Part shown: in pieces, positions 1 through 9,325 of the stretch
Position numbering within the stretch: the stretch's first letter is position 1
How the letters are laid out: every line of letters begins with the position of its first letter
NCBI GenBank assembly: GCA_026770575.1
Contig: MU657260.1
Coordinates: 145,872 to 175,633, forward strand
DNA from: Pelagophyceae sp. CCMP2097
Lineage: Eukaryota; Sar; Pelagophyceae
Direction of reading: 5' to 3'
Length of the DNA stretch: 29,762 nt
The notes under the pieces: generated by a model
What the model saw: the letters and a program-made list of their open reading frames with translations, nothing else
Told to the model about the DNA's origin: nothing
Database searches by the model: none
Program-made: the position numbers and the translations under genes

Positions 1-352
1 AAAAAAACCCGAATCTCGGCGGAAGCAAGCGCGCAGGCCACCCAGTGCAACCCAAAAGGCCACGAGGATCATAGGACCCCCGTAAGCGCACTCGAAAAAA
101 TCCAACGGACGAGCCAACTGAAACAAACTGCATTACAGAGCAATTGTAATTAAGTAAGGCGCTAAAAATGTCGTCTAAATCGAATTCTGGCTCGGTCCGT
201 TTTCCACCCCCGGTCCACGCCCTCCGCTGCGCTACGCTACGCTGCGGTCTGGACCGGGTCCGACAAAAAACGTGTCGCTAAACGTCGACTTAGCGATTCC
301 CGATCCCGATCCTTCACGTGAACCGCGCGTCCGGGGCACCATTGAGCGCGCC
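1..352. other. Upstream region of the CtpA gene, no gene seen
   Basis: No convincing coding exon is visible. The stretch is less GC-rich between about 110 and 190 (AT-rich runs) and turns GC-rich after 200. Around 212-255 there is an imperfect inverted repeat: GGTCCA on the left and TGGACC on the right, with a repeated CTACG/TACGC tract between. The short string CTGGACCGGGTCCG at about 249-262 recurs near 13839-13852. This is probably the promoter and 5' leader of the protease gene that starts at 353. An in-frame upstream ATG at 272 would add 27 residues, but the ATG at 353 places the signal peptide at the N-terminus and is preferred. Confidence 0.4.
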
Positions 353-1811
353 ATGGGCTCCCGCGCGGCGCTGGCCGTCCTGTGCGCCGCGGTCTGCGGC
401 GCGCTGCAATATCCGGTGCAATTACCAGTCCGCACGGCGCCGCCTACCGCGCCTGCGGCGGTCGCGGCGGCCTGGCGGCGCTGCGCGGGTGCGTGCGCGA
501 CTTTCGCGGCCGCCGGCTTGATCTCGGTTGCGCCGGTGCGCGCGACGAACCTGGCGACGGAGGCGGCGGACTTGCTGGATAAGTACTACTACGACGCGGA
601 AAAGGTCTCGGCCCCCGAGTGGCAGGCGGCGCGCGTGCGCCTCGGCGCGGCGGCTTCATTACCCGGCGCCGACGGCGCTCAGCTGCGCGGCGAGGCGCTC
701 AAGGCGCTCAAGGCGGACCGCTACACTCGCCTGCTGGACGCGTCGACGTACAAGGCCATCTCGCGATTCGACGTCCTCGGCATTGGCCTTATCCTCTCTC
801 CAGGCGAAGACGGCGTCGCGCGCGTCATCTCGCCGCCGCTGCCCGGGAGCGCGGCGTACAAGTCCGGGGCCGTGAAGCAAGGGGACTCGGTCGTGCAAAT
901 CAACGGGAAACAGACGGAAGGCCTCTCCGCGTTCGAACTCCTAGACCTCGTAGAAGAGGTCCGTTCGCGCTGAGTCGCTCCTTTCCGGTAACTCGTGCGC
1001 AGGCGCCGGACAAGACGCGCGTGGCGCTGGTCCTGCGGCACCCGGGCGCGGCAGCGTCCGCGGACGCGCGCCTAGAACTCAAGCGCGACGTCTCCACGGC
1101 CGATGCCAGCGACCCCATCGACCGCACCACGTGTAAGGATGGCGTCGCGTACATCCACATGAACGAGTTCTCGGCCAAGGTGGCGCCAAGACTCGCTGAG
1201 GCCCTCGCGGCCGGCGACGCTCAGGGCTGCTCCAAACGCGTCGTCATCGACGTCCGCGGCAACCCCGGCGGCGCGTTCCAGTCGGCCATCAGCGCCGCTT
1301 CCCTCTTTTTGCCAAAGGGTGCGCCCGTCGTCACCGTCGTGGAAAAGGGCAAAGGAGGCGAGGCGCCGCAGAGCGAGACGTTCGGCGCCAAGAGCGATGC
1401 CGCCTCGCGCACGGACCGCAAGGTCGAGCTCTGGATCGACCACGGTGAGACGGCGCGCGGCGGCCGGCGGTTGATGTCGGCGGTCTAGGCTCGGCGTCGT
1501 CGTCGGAGATTTTCGCGGGCGCGATGCGCGACAACTGCGCCGCAATCGTCGCCGGCAACGAACGGTCCTACGGCAAAGGCCTCATCCAGGCCGTCTTCGG
1601 CCTCGCCGACGATACCGGGTTGGTCGTCACCGTGGCGCAGTACAAGACGCCCAACGGCGACTCAATTCAAGGCATTGGCATCCAACCAGAGGCGTCGCTC
1701 CCCAAATCCAAACTGCCCTTTTACACGCCCGTGCCGTCGGCGGCCGACTTCGACGAAACGTACGACGCCGCGTTTGCCAAGCGCTGCGCCCTGAAAAATG
1801 CGCCGGTCTAA
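353..1811 (+). CDS. ctpA: CtpA-type C-terminal processing protease (S41), thylakoid lumen, 3 exons
   Basis: Exons 353-958, 1003-1444 and 1489-1811 (introns of 44 nt each, GT..AG) give a 456-residue protein. It starts with a signal peptide (MGSRAALAVLCAAVCGA), then an Ala/Pro/Arg-rich transit-like region, then a second hydrophobic stretch ending VRA, as expected for import into a secondary plastid and transfer to the thylakoid lumen. A PDZ domain lies at about residues 142-206 (GIGLILSP, GDSVVQINGK). The S41 core follows: DVRGNPGG, then GSASSSEIFAGA with the catalytic Ser, and SYGKGLIQ with the catalytic Lys. Intron 2 falls exactly at the Gly before the catalytic Ser motif, and only splicing restores this motif, which supports the exon model. 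In this family the enzyme trims the C-terminus of the photosystem II D1 precursor; that role is inferred from homology. Confidence 0.88.
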
Positions 1812-2314
1812 ACCTTTGACGAGACGCGCGGGATCCTCCTTTCTCCGACGGCGGGAGCGGGATGCCCTCGTGCCGTGCGCCACCCTCGGAAAGGCCACGG
1901 GGCGGTCGAGGGCGGCACTGGGTGCGGGGAGCGCCGCGGCCGGGGTCGCGGAGCTCGCGAGCGGCTTTTGACGGCAGCCGACGGCAGCTGAGCTCCCTCG
2001 CGCCGACGGCTTGGCGCCGTGCCATCGCGCTCGGAAGGGCTCTTATCCACGCGAGTTCGAGTGCGCCACGATGGTCGTCCCGGGCCGTGCACGAGGCCCC
2101 CACTTGTGGCGCTACGTCTCTCGGCGCTGAGGCGGTACAAAACTTTGAATGGGATCATTGCTTGCTGAAGATCCACCCTGGGTGGGGCTGCCCCAAAGGG
2201 GAATAACCGTCAAACCATTCGTATACTTAGTATCTGATCGCATTTAATTGTTCTTGTGATGCATGATGCACCACCCCAAAAGGGTTCTGCGGTGCCGACA
2301 CCGCAGCCGTGGCT
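1812..2314. other. Intergenic region with a perfect 8-bp hairpin
   Basis: About 500 bases with open frames only in shadow frames and no recognisable product. At 2287-2306 there is a perfect stem-loop, CTGCGGTG - CCGA - CACCGCAG, just beyond the end of the degenerate sulfotransferase gene on the minus strand. The part near 2190-2280 is comparatively AT-rich. It may hold the 3' ends of two convergent transcripts. Confidence 0.35.
2287..2306. other. Perfect inverted repeat (8-bp stem, 4-nt loop)
   Basis: CTGCGGTG is followed by CCGA and the exact reverse complement CACCGCAG. It lies 9 bases beyond the presumed stop codon (2315-2317, minus strand) of the sulfotransferase remnant, so it would sit in its 3' untranslated region. 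No function is claimed. Confidence 0.5.
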
Positions 2315-3955
2315 TCAGCAGCCGAACTTGGCGAAGCGGTCGCCGACCATGGTCTTGACAAACTTGAAAAGCGATAAGTCTGACGTCTGGGTCTTCCGAG
2401 TCCGCCTCGCAGCTCCGCGGGCCCGTGATGTCCGCCACGGAGACCCGCTTCGTACCTAGGCATGAGACGGTCTACGGAGCCCCACGAACGCCGTCGTCCG
2501 TACGGCAGCCGAGACTTTTCCCGGCGGGCGTGTCGCTCCGTCGTCCCCTTACCAAAGTTTGCGACTTGCATTTCGACTCGGCTCCTCGCCGTTGCGGTAG
2601 ACTCGGACGTGGTCTCTTGCCGTGGCGTGAAAGTGGCTGACGGACCCTGGCTTTGGTCCCTGGAACAATGTGTTGAAAAGGCACATTGAACGGTCAAAGT
2701 CCGAGTCTTCCGTGAGTCCGACAAAACTAAAGCCTTGGACAATTTGCCGCGCTTTTTCAAAGTCCAACTCGGAAAAGGAAAGCTGGTAGGGGTCGAAGCA
2801 GGGCCGGCCGAGGAGCATTCGTGTTTGGCAGCCGAAGATGCCGGGAGAGCAAGCGAACGTGTCGAACGGGTCGTCGGCCACATTGACCAAAGCCAGGACC
2901 TACCGTATGCCCAATGAACCTCTGCATCTCAGCGGCGGACCCCCTTTTGCTTCTTGCGGGGTCTCCCCAAGGTTGCATGGGCGCGGTTGTTTCGCGGCTT
3001 GCGTCAACTTGAAGCACGGCTCTCAGGCTCCTGGCATGCCGCAGCCGGCGGCGGCAATCTTTTGCTCCTTTGACTTGAAAAACGCCGCCTTTAACAGATT
3101 CAGCGGATCTCGGAGCATAGTGAACCCAGAACCCTGGTAAGCAAAGTAGGGCCCGTGCTCCGGCTGCCACCCGGAAACGGTATGCCCCCGGAAACCGCCA
3201 TGGCCTCCAAGAGTTCTTTTCGACCAACGTCCTGGCGCAACCTCGTCATCGAGTCTGAAAAAGCCCGGGCGTAGGGCTCGAGGTCGGCCGGAGCTGTGCC
3301 GGCGGGCACTGCGCTGCGCCAGGCGCAGACGCTGTCGTGCAAGCCGTCGCAGAACTCGACCGGCGAGAACTCGGCCTGCAGCGCCTGGCCGTAGCCGAGG
3401 CCCAAATGCTGGTTGAAGAGCGCGTCGCCGTCCGCGACGGCGGCGGCGGGCAGGCGAGGGCAGAACTTTACGTAGTATGCCCAAAAGAACGACGAGCCCC
3501 CGCAGTGCGGCACGTGGAGAAACCTAGCGCGGGAGAATACTCCAAGCGCGCACGTGCGCAAAAAGGCGGAGCGCGGCAAACGACGCACGCCTTCGGGCGG
3601 CTCGCCCCCGCGGCGACGCGGCTCGCCGCAGGCACCGCCGCGCTCGCCCCCAGCGCCGCCGCCACGCCCGGCGGCGCCGCCGGGCTCGCCACCCCCGCGG
3701 CGAGGCGGCTTACCACAGGCACCGCGGCGCTCGCCCCCAGCGGCGCCGCCGCTTCCGGCGGACCCGGCGCTTCCGGCGGCCCCGCGGCGAGGCGGCTCGC
3801 CACGGGCACCTCGGCGCTCGCCCCCGGCGGCGCCGCTGCGGCCACCGCCGCTTCCAGCGGCCCCGCCGCGCCGCGCGCGCACGCCCAGGCGCACGCCCAG
3901 GCGAAACGCCGTCCCACGACGCGCATTAGTAGAACTGCCGTCGCCGAAGCCTTTC
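2315..3955 (-). pseudogene. Degenerate sulfotransferase-like gene
   Basis: On the minus strand the pieces of a Golgi-type sulfotransferase (PAPS-dependent, Sulfotransfer_2-like) can be read in order but not in one frame. The 5' PAPS-binding motif is FLHVPHCGGSSF near 3490-3530. A second block, GHTVSGWQPEHGPYF then FTMLRDPLNLLKAAFF near 3080-3205, is in another frame (shift near 3210). A third block near 2620-2895 reads DDPFDTFACSPGIFGCQTRM and FVGLTEDSDFD. A possible C-terminus, FKFVKTMVGDRFAKFGC, ends at 2315. A canonical 3' splice site (GGTAG) precedes block three and GTAAGG follows it, so some frame changes may be introns. The shift near 3210 leaves no room for one, and another change occurs near 2370, so decay (or sequence error) is more likely. 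The family sulfates carbohydrate in the secretory pathway. The 5' end is low-complexity and carries an 87-bp tandem repeat. Confidence 0.6.
3600..3872. repeat. 87-bp tandem repeat, about three copies
   Basis: The motif GCGA(C/G)GCGGCT starts near 3613, 3700 and 3787, with a spacing of exactly 87 bases each time. Each copy continues with a similar GGCACC...GCGCTCGCCCCC block. The 87-base period is 29 codons, so frame is kept in either strand. On the minus strand the repeat encodes Gly/Arg/Pro-rich sequence upstream of the sulfotransferase PAPS motif. Confidence 0.75.
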
Positions 3956-4176
3956 TGAAACGTTTTTATCGCGTCGCATTGGTCGCAAGTTTGTGATGGG
4001 ATGTCGCTTAATAGAATAATTGGCGCTCTTTTCTTGCATTGAAGTTGCAAATTTACCGCACTTTGCGGGAAAGGGCTTCTTTTGCTGTTGCGACGACTGC
4101 GTTGGCCGTGGCACCGCGTCTGGCACCGCGTCGCGAGCTCGCCGACGGCCTTTGGGCGCGCCGCATGAGTTTCTAG

Positions 4177-6383
4177 ATGCCGGGCGAAGGCCGCGCGATG
4201 CCGGACAACGACGGGCGAGTCCAGCGCTACAAGTGCGTCTGGCGCCTCTTCTCGGGAGAAGCCTCTCTTGCCGCGAGCGCCTTGCGCGGGGGCGCATCGC
4301 TGTGACTAGGATCGCCATCCTTGGGGGCGGCCCGGCGGGCGTTGGGCTGCTGATCCGCGCGGCTCGTCTCAAGGTCCTCGACGACCTCCTCGGCGACGCC
4401 GCCGCGGCCGCCGACGCCGCCGCCGACGCGGCGGGCGGCTCAATCGCGCCGGACGACGGCGCGGAGCCCGAACGCCCGGCGGCGGCGGGTTCCGAGGAGG
4501 CCGCGGGCGACGCCCCAAAATCCAGCAAGCCAGAACCCTTCCGCGGCATCTGCCTCGTGAGTCCCGTTTCGGCGTAGTCCGGGGTCGAATAAGCCCGCCG
4601 CAGGTCGAATCGGGGCCGCTGTCGAAGCTCGGGCACGGCCAGCTCGGGACGTACGCGTACGTCGGGGGAGCCGCCGAGCCGTTTCCCCCGAGAGGACGGG
4701 GCCTCGCAAACGCGCCCCCGAGAGGAATCGCGTTCCAAGGGTCTTTTCAGGATCCGGTCGAACACGTTTGCGAGCAATTTAGTGCACCACGTCCTCGGCG
4801 ACAAACCCGCAACCGCCGAGCGCCACGCCGAAGGCGCGACGGGCACGCTGCTCCAGGCTTTAAGGGGCGACGCTTTAGTCGCGGCGCTGTTGGCCGTGGG
4901 GCCGCACCCGGCGCCGCTGGCGCTCGTGGCGTCGTTCATGGGCGCCGTAGCGCAACTGTTCGCAGAGGCGCTGCAAAGGTCGCAGCAGTCGCGCGTGCGG
5001 TGCACGACTCGAGTGAAATCGCTGCAGAGGGTGGAAGTCGACGGCGAGTCGTGCTGGCGCGTCGACGTCGAACCCGTAGACGGCGGAGCGCCTTCTTGGT
5101 TTTACGCTGAACACGTGGTCCTCGCGCTCGGCGCTCGGCAAGAGCCCCCGCAGCTCGACTGCAAGGCGCACCAGGTTAAACTAGTGCTCTCGGACGACGT
5201 GCTGACGGACTTTGCACGGGTGGAAAAGGTTGTAAAGGACAAGAAGAAGGTGTGCATCGTCGGCGGCGCGCACTCCGCTTTCTCCTGCGCCTGGCTGCTC
5301 CTCCACGGCCCCGTCGACGAAACCTTGGCGGACGCGCCGCCGCCGCCTTCCCAAAGAGCCAGCACCGCCGGCGACGCGGTGCGCGTGCCGCTGGTGGTCG
5401 AACACGCGGGCGCTCTACTCTCAGTCTCGCTCCCGACCATCCCCGGCCGCAAACTCGCTTTGGCACCTGAGGCATCGGCGACGGGCCTGGCGGCGACGCT
5501 GCCGCCGCTCGGCGCCACACCGGACGTGCTGCCGCCCGTATGCGGCTCGCCCGTGTGCGTCTCGGCCCCCTCGTGCGTCTCCGCCGATTCGACAAAGGTC
5601 GAAGAAAAGGTCTCGGACGTAAAGGTCTCGGACGCAAAGGTCTCGGACCGGGCCCTGACGGCGCCGCGCGCTTCGCGCCTGGGCGAAGTCTCCATCTCGC
5701 TGCTGCATAGATCTGCCGTCAAGGTGTTTTATACGTCGAAAAGGGAGGCGGACGCCGACGGCTATACGCATTTTCATGGTTTGAACAAGCACGGCAACAT
5801 CCACGCCTTTGGCGGCCTGCGCGGCGACGCCAAGCAGCTGTACAACGACGTCGTGCGAGGGCGGGAGCCGAGGCTTCGGTTGGTCCTTACGAAACCCAAC
5901 GGCTCCAAAACGATCATGCAAAGATGCTTCGACGAGGCCGCCGTCATTATTTGGGCCACGGGCTATTCGTCCCGGCTCGTCTCCGTCTTCGACAAGGACG
6001 GTTTGGAGGTGGGGCTGAAGTTTGACCGGGGCCAAGTCGTCGTAGACACAAACGCAAAAGTCTGCTTCGACAAGGCCGACCACCCAAACCTCTACGGCTC
6101 TGGCCACGGCTACGGCCTGCCCGCGCAAAAGGACGACGGGGCGCCCGACGGCAGCAAAGGGCGAGCCGACGGCATTGCTGTGTACATGAAACAGACTGCT
6201 TCACTTATTCTTTCCAAAGTCCTCGGCGCCGACCGCGTTTCGCCCGCAGCCTTAAAGGCCGCCGCGCCCGACCACGCCGGCGCCAAGCCCGCGGCCAAGC
6301 CTGCGGTTCCCGCCGCAAAGGCCGCGAAGCCAGCGGCCGTAGTAAAGGCGCCCGACCTGCGCGCGTCGGCGCCCATTTTGTGA
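4177..6383 (+). CDS. FAD/NAD(P)-dependent oxidoreductase (flavin monooxygenase-like), 4 exons
   Basis: Exons 4177-4232, 4310-4556, 4604-4656 and 4751-6383 (introns of 77, 47 and 94 nt; 5' sites GTGCGT, GTGAGT, GTACGT) join in phase to 662 residues. The in-frame TAG directly before the ATG supports this start. Splicing creates the FAD-binding Rossmann motif YKIAILGGGPAG (residues about 18-29) and then GQLGTYAIRSNTFAS, a typical G-x-L-x-x-Y-x-I-x-SN block of class-B-type flavoproteins. A second dinucleotide-binding site is CIVGGAHSAFS (about 288-297), and IIWATGYSS (about 517-525) is the ATG motif near the flavin. The C-terminal 60 residues are Ala/Lys/Pro-rich and probably disordered. A Ser/Pro/Thr-rich insertion (about 330-430) contains near-repeats of KVSD. 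Substrate is unknown; resemblance is to N-hydroxylating or other class-B monooxygenase-like enzymes. Confidence 0.82.
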
Positions 6384-7090
6384 GGCCACTGCCCCGCGTT
6401 GACCATCCTCGCGGTGACAAACGCCTAGGTGCAAGCCGCCGTCTCCGAATCGCAAACTGAGTGCTTCTTTCGACTCGAAAATGCCTCGCGCCTCGCCGAC
6501 GCCGACGCGGCCCGGCGGCGGCACGCCGCTGAAGAAGAAGCCGCCGGTCAAGGGCGCGCCCACTGCGGACTTGCCAAAGGTTGCGCATGCCCGCAGACCG
6601 GCGGCGACGCCCAAAGCGCCACCCCTCGCAACTTCGTAAGGGACGCCCCCGCCAGACCTTCTCGAACCGGCAGTCGCGAGTCAAGGAGCAAGGGGCCGGA
6701 CCCTCCGCCGAGCACGGCAACACGCGTGGCCGCGGTGCGCGTTAGGTGCTCAATCTTTTCAAAGTTCCAATACCCGGTATTATGACGCTTTTAAAAAATT
6801 GGGCCGCTGCTTTCAAAGTCATCTTTATCCGTTTACAACGTTGACAAAAAATAAGGGTCAGCGTTGGTGTGAAGGAGAATCTGCCCGTCGCACGCCCGGG
6901 GTGGCTTTATCGCGTCGAGCAGCCGCGCTAGCGCTTGCGAGCCGCCGCCGATCCGTTTCGTTGCTTCTTCTGAAGGCGGCAGAAGAAGTCAGCCGGGTTT
7001 AGAGCTCGACAGTTCCGCGTTCGGGCTCGCTCGCCCCGCAGCCGCGCGGCTCCCGCTTACGCCGGCTCGCGCTCGCACGGCTTCTGCGGG
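6384..7090. other. Intergenic region with a small Lys/Pro-rich ORF at 6481-6639 (+)
   Basis: A 52-codon frame begins at ATG 6481 (MPRASPTPTRPGGG...) and is rich in Pro, Lys, Ala and Thr. It runs into GTAAGG at 6637, a good 5' splice site, so it could be a first exon of the gene at 7091. I could not find a unique acceptor linking them. The rest, 6790-7090, has no recognisable coding content; it is relatively AT-rich at 6780-6860. Confidence 0.3.
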
Positions 7091-7856
7091 ATGGCTTGCG
7101 GCCTCATCGACCTCGGGTGCTTTGGCGGCCTCGGGGAATACGACGAGCCCGACGAGATCGTTGCCGACAACGCCCGCCCGCTCGAACTCCCGCGTGAGCC
7201 CGCCGCGACGGGCCGGGGCGCGATCCTCCGGGGAAAGGCGCAGCAAAACGGGTCGACGCCGGAAACGCCGAAAGGGACGACGCCGGAAACGCCGCCGGGA
7301 CGCGCCGCCGCGGGACGCGCCTCCCAACTAGGCAACCCCCGGAGCAGAGCATCCTCGCTGGCGGCGGCGGTGCGCTCCGCCGGTGCCCCGCCAAAGGCCG
7401 CCGCACGCCGAGGCAGCCGCACGCCGCGGCGCCGACTGCGACGTTTACGCACGTCTGTAGGTCCCCCAGCGCTGCGCCACGTGTAAAATCTCGTGCTCCT
7501 CCAACGCCGCGTTCCAAGAGCAAGACGCCGCGTCCGGGCCTGAAACAGGCATGCTCGCATTGCCCCAAGCTCGTTCTCAAGAAGAGATTCGATTGGTTCC
7601 CGCGTCTCACCACGACCGTTCCAGGCACTTGAAGACGTCTCGGCACCGCGAGCTGGCTCGTCTGGCGTTGCGCGAGGACCGGCGCGCGTCATCCGAGGAC
7701 TTTGAGAATTACGTCTTTCAGCGAATTCAAAACCACCGCCGGCCGCCGGAAGGCGCACCGCAGCCCTTCGACGGCGCGCAATCGGGCCAAGAGGACATCG
7801 AAGCCGACGACGCCGACCCGCACGCCGGCCTCCGAGCGAGACGCAGCCTCTCCTAG
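7091..7856 (+). CDS. Hypothetical protein, probable two-exon gene
   Basis: Exons 7091-7369 and 7461-7856 join in phase 0 across a 91-nt intron (GTGCGC ... CTGTAG) to give 224 residues. The N-terminus (MACGLIDLGCFGGLGEYDE) is acidic, followed by a low-complexity part with the near-repeat TPETPKG/TPETPPG. After the junction comes VPQRCATCKISC, a Cys-rich CxxCxxxC segment, then a charged, probably helical region (RELARLALREDRRASSEDFE) and a disordered acidic tail. No family was recognised. The exon join is chosen because it removes a stop and uses a 5' site like those of neighbouring genes. An upstream exon at 6481 is possible. Antisense open frames also cover this GC-rich stretch, so the call is tentative. 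Confidence 0.45.
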
Positions 7857-8214
7857 TAAACGAACCAAGTTTTTTTGAAAAACTTTTTTTTAAACTTGAC
7901 GCTGCGCAACCCGAGGCGCGGTCAGAGGTTCATCAAAGGTTCTTCTTCTTCTGGTACTATGCACTTGACGACGTTCGCACGGAGCGGCGCACTAGAGGCG
8001 CAGGAGCGCACCGTCGTCATCCCCTCAGGGTAAGCTCGGAGAAACCGCCCTTGAGAAATCTCGCACGCTGGCGACAGATCCTACGTGCACGACGGAGGGC
8101 GTCCGCTCCGGCGCGCTGCCGCCGAGGTGCCGCCGATTCGCAACGCCTCCCCCGAAACTTTTAGAAACGTTCCGAGACGAAAGTCGCAAGGAACGTTCGA
8201 CCATTGACACGGCC
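7857..8214. other. Intergenic region, A/T-rich hairpin after the hypothetical gene
   Basis: No gene seen. At about 7867-7900, CAAGTTT and AAACTTG bracket runs of T and A and form an imperfect hairpin just after the stop of the preceding gene; it may lie in its 3' end. The rest leads to the start of the dehydrogenase pseudogene at 8215. Confidence 0.35.
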
Positions 8215-8873
8215 ATGGCGCGCGACACCGCCTCGCCAAACGAGCGCCTGCTCGAGCTGCTGCGCGCGGCGGCGGCGGGACCCTCTGACGTTTTGGGGCC
8301 CGATTTTCAAAAAGGGGTCGCAACACTCCTCGAGGACCCTGAGGCTTCGGGCGCCAGCCCCGACGTCCGCATCGCCACGCTCCTCAAGCCGATTGCGGCG
8401 ACGGCGGAGCGGCCGGGCGAAGATGCGGTCGTGGTGTCTTTTGACTTTTTCGAGTCGTTTGCGACGGATGCTTTAGAAGCGAACGGCATGCCCCGCACGG
8501 AAGTCGCCGTCTGCGCAGCCGTCCTACTCGACGCGGACCGCCAAGGCATTTCGACGCACGGCCTCTCGCGCTTGAAGCCCATGTACATCGACCGGATTGA
8601 TAAAGGCCTCGTATTGCCGGCGGGGGAAATGACCATATTGTCTCAGAAAATGACGCGAGCGCCCTCGTCGACGGCGGCCGGGCCGGGTTTGGCCGTGGGC
8701 GTCCGGAGCATGCTCCTGGTCATTTAAAAGGCGAAGAAGCATGGCGTTGGGTTTGTGGCTGTACAGAACTCATCGCATTTCGGACACGACGGAGCGAGGA
8801 TTTAATTCGCTAAATGATTCTGCAAGGCAAGGTATACAATTGTTCAGGCCCCGAAGGGGACTGCACCGTTTGA

Positions 8874-8937
8874 TCAACGTCAGTTTACGGTCAGGGCCCT
8901 TCGGGTCCTTTGATTGAAGGATTACTTGGGGCAATTA

Positions 8938-8973
<36 letters not shown>

Positions 8974-9325
8974 CGTCCGTCGCCCAGCAAATCCGAGGTT
9001 CCACCTTGGGAAGAAAAAAACAGCAACTCGGCCGATTTAGCGATTGGTGGTTGATGCGATTGCTAAAATTGGGAGTTGAGGTCGAGCAGGAGCCTCATTG
9101 GAATCATCATAGAGGAAGTTTTTGGTCACAGGTTCGAATCTGGTCGGCCGCAAAAAAAAAAAAAATAAATAGCTCAATAAGAAATAAAATAATAAAAATA
9201 AACATAAGGAGGATTTGAAAGTTCAGCGATTAGTTAAATAATTTCAATTATTTACGTGGGCATTGCAATGGGATTTGGCTGTATCCTTCGGGTCCTCCGT
9301 GTGCCTCCGGCGCGCTCTTGTAATA
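8874..9325 (+). repeat. 452-bp dispersed repeat unit, copy 1
   Basis: Homology with the other copy begins at TCAACGTCAGTTTACGG and ends at CTCTTGTAATA, with sharp loss of similarity on both sides. Identity is high throughout; visible differences are single bases and the length of the TGTC/CCGTC microsatellite and of the poly-A. The other copy is 15618-16076 in opposite orientation. Confidence 0.85.
8995..9225 (+). mobile_element. tRNA-derived SINE-like element, copy 1
   Basis: Shared segment of the three copies, from GAGGTTCCACCTT to GAAAGTTCA. A tRNA-like part spans about 9029-9150: it opens with CGGCCGA and closes with TCGGCCG, a perfect 7-bp acceptor-like stem. It holds a B-box-like GGTTCGAATC at 9131-9140 and an A-box-like region in TTTAGCGATTGGTGG. 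It is followed by a poly-A run and an A/T-rich tail (AATAAATAGCTC...). The anticodon region does not fold as a normal tRNA, so this is a retroposon relic, not a functional tRNA gene. Confidence 0.75.

Larger units (their letters stand above)
8785..9325 (+). mobile_element. Repeat insertion in the dehydrogenase pseudogene, containing SINE copy 1
   Basis: The conserved HFG of the dehydrogenase ends at 8784 and its continuation (IAGFY) resumes at about 9323, so about 541 bases are inserted. The first 89 bases are unique in the window. From 8874 onward the sequence is repeated in reverse orientation at 15618-16076. It contains a TGTC/CTGT microsatellite (8938-8980), the tRNA-like SINE, an A/T-rich tail and the string GCATTGCAATGGGATTTGG before its right end at TTGTAATA. 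I see no target-site duplication. Confidence 0.7.

Noticed and set aside
3337..3996. Plus-strand Ala/Pro-rich open frame over the 87-bp repeat
   Set aside because: Open in several frames because the repeat is GC-rich and a multiple of three; no start context or domain, while the minus strand leads into the PAPS-binding motif.
3926..5005. Minus-strand open frame of 359 codons
   Set aside because: It overlaps the antisense of the first exons of the FAD oxidoreductase, is Arg/Pro/Ser-rich without motifs, and no ATG-led family match is visible.
9029..9150. A functional tRNA gene
   Set aside because: Acceptor-like ends and a B box are present, but the anticodon stem does not form, the insert is too long and irregular, and the same sequence recurs three times with poly-A tails, as in a SINE.
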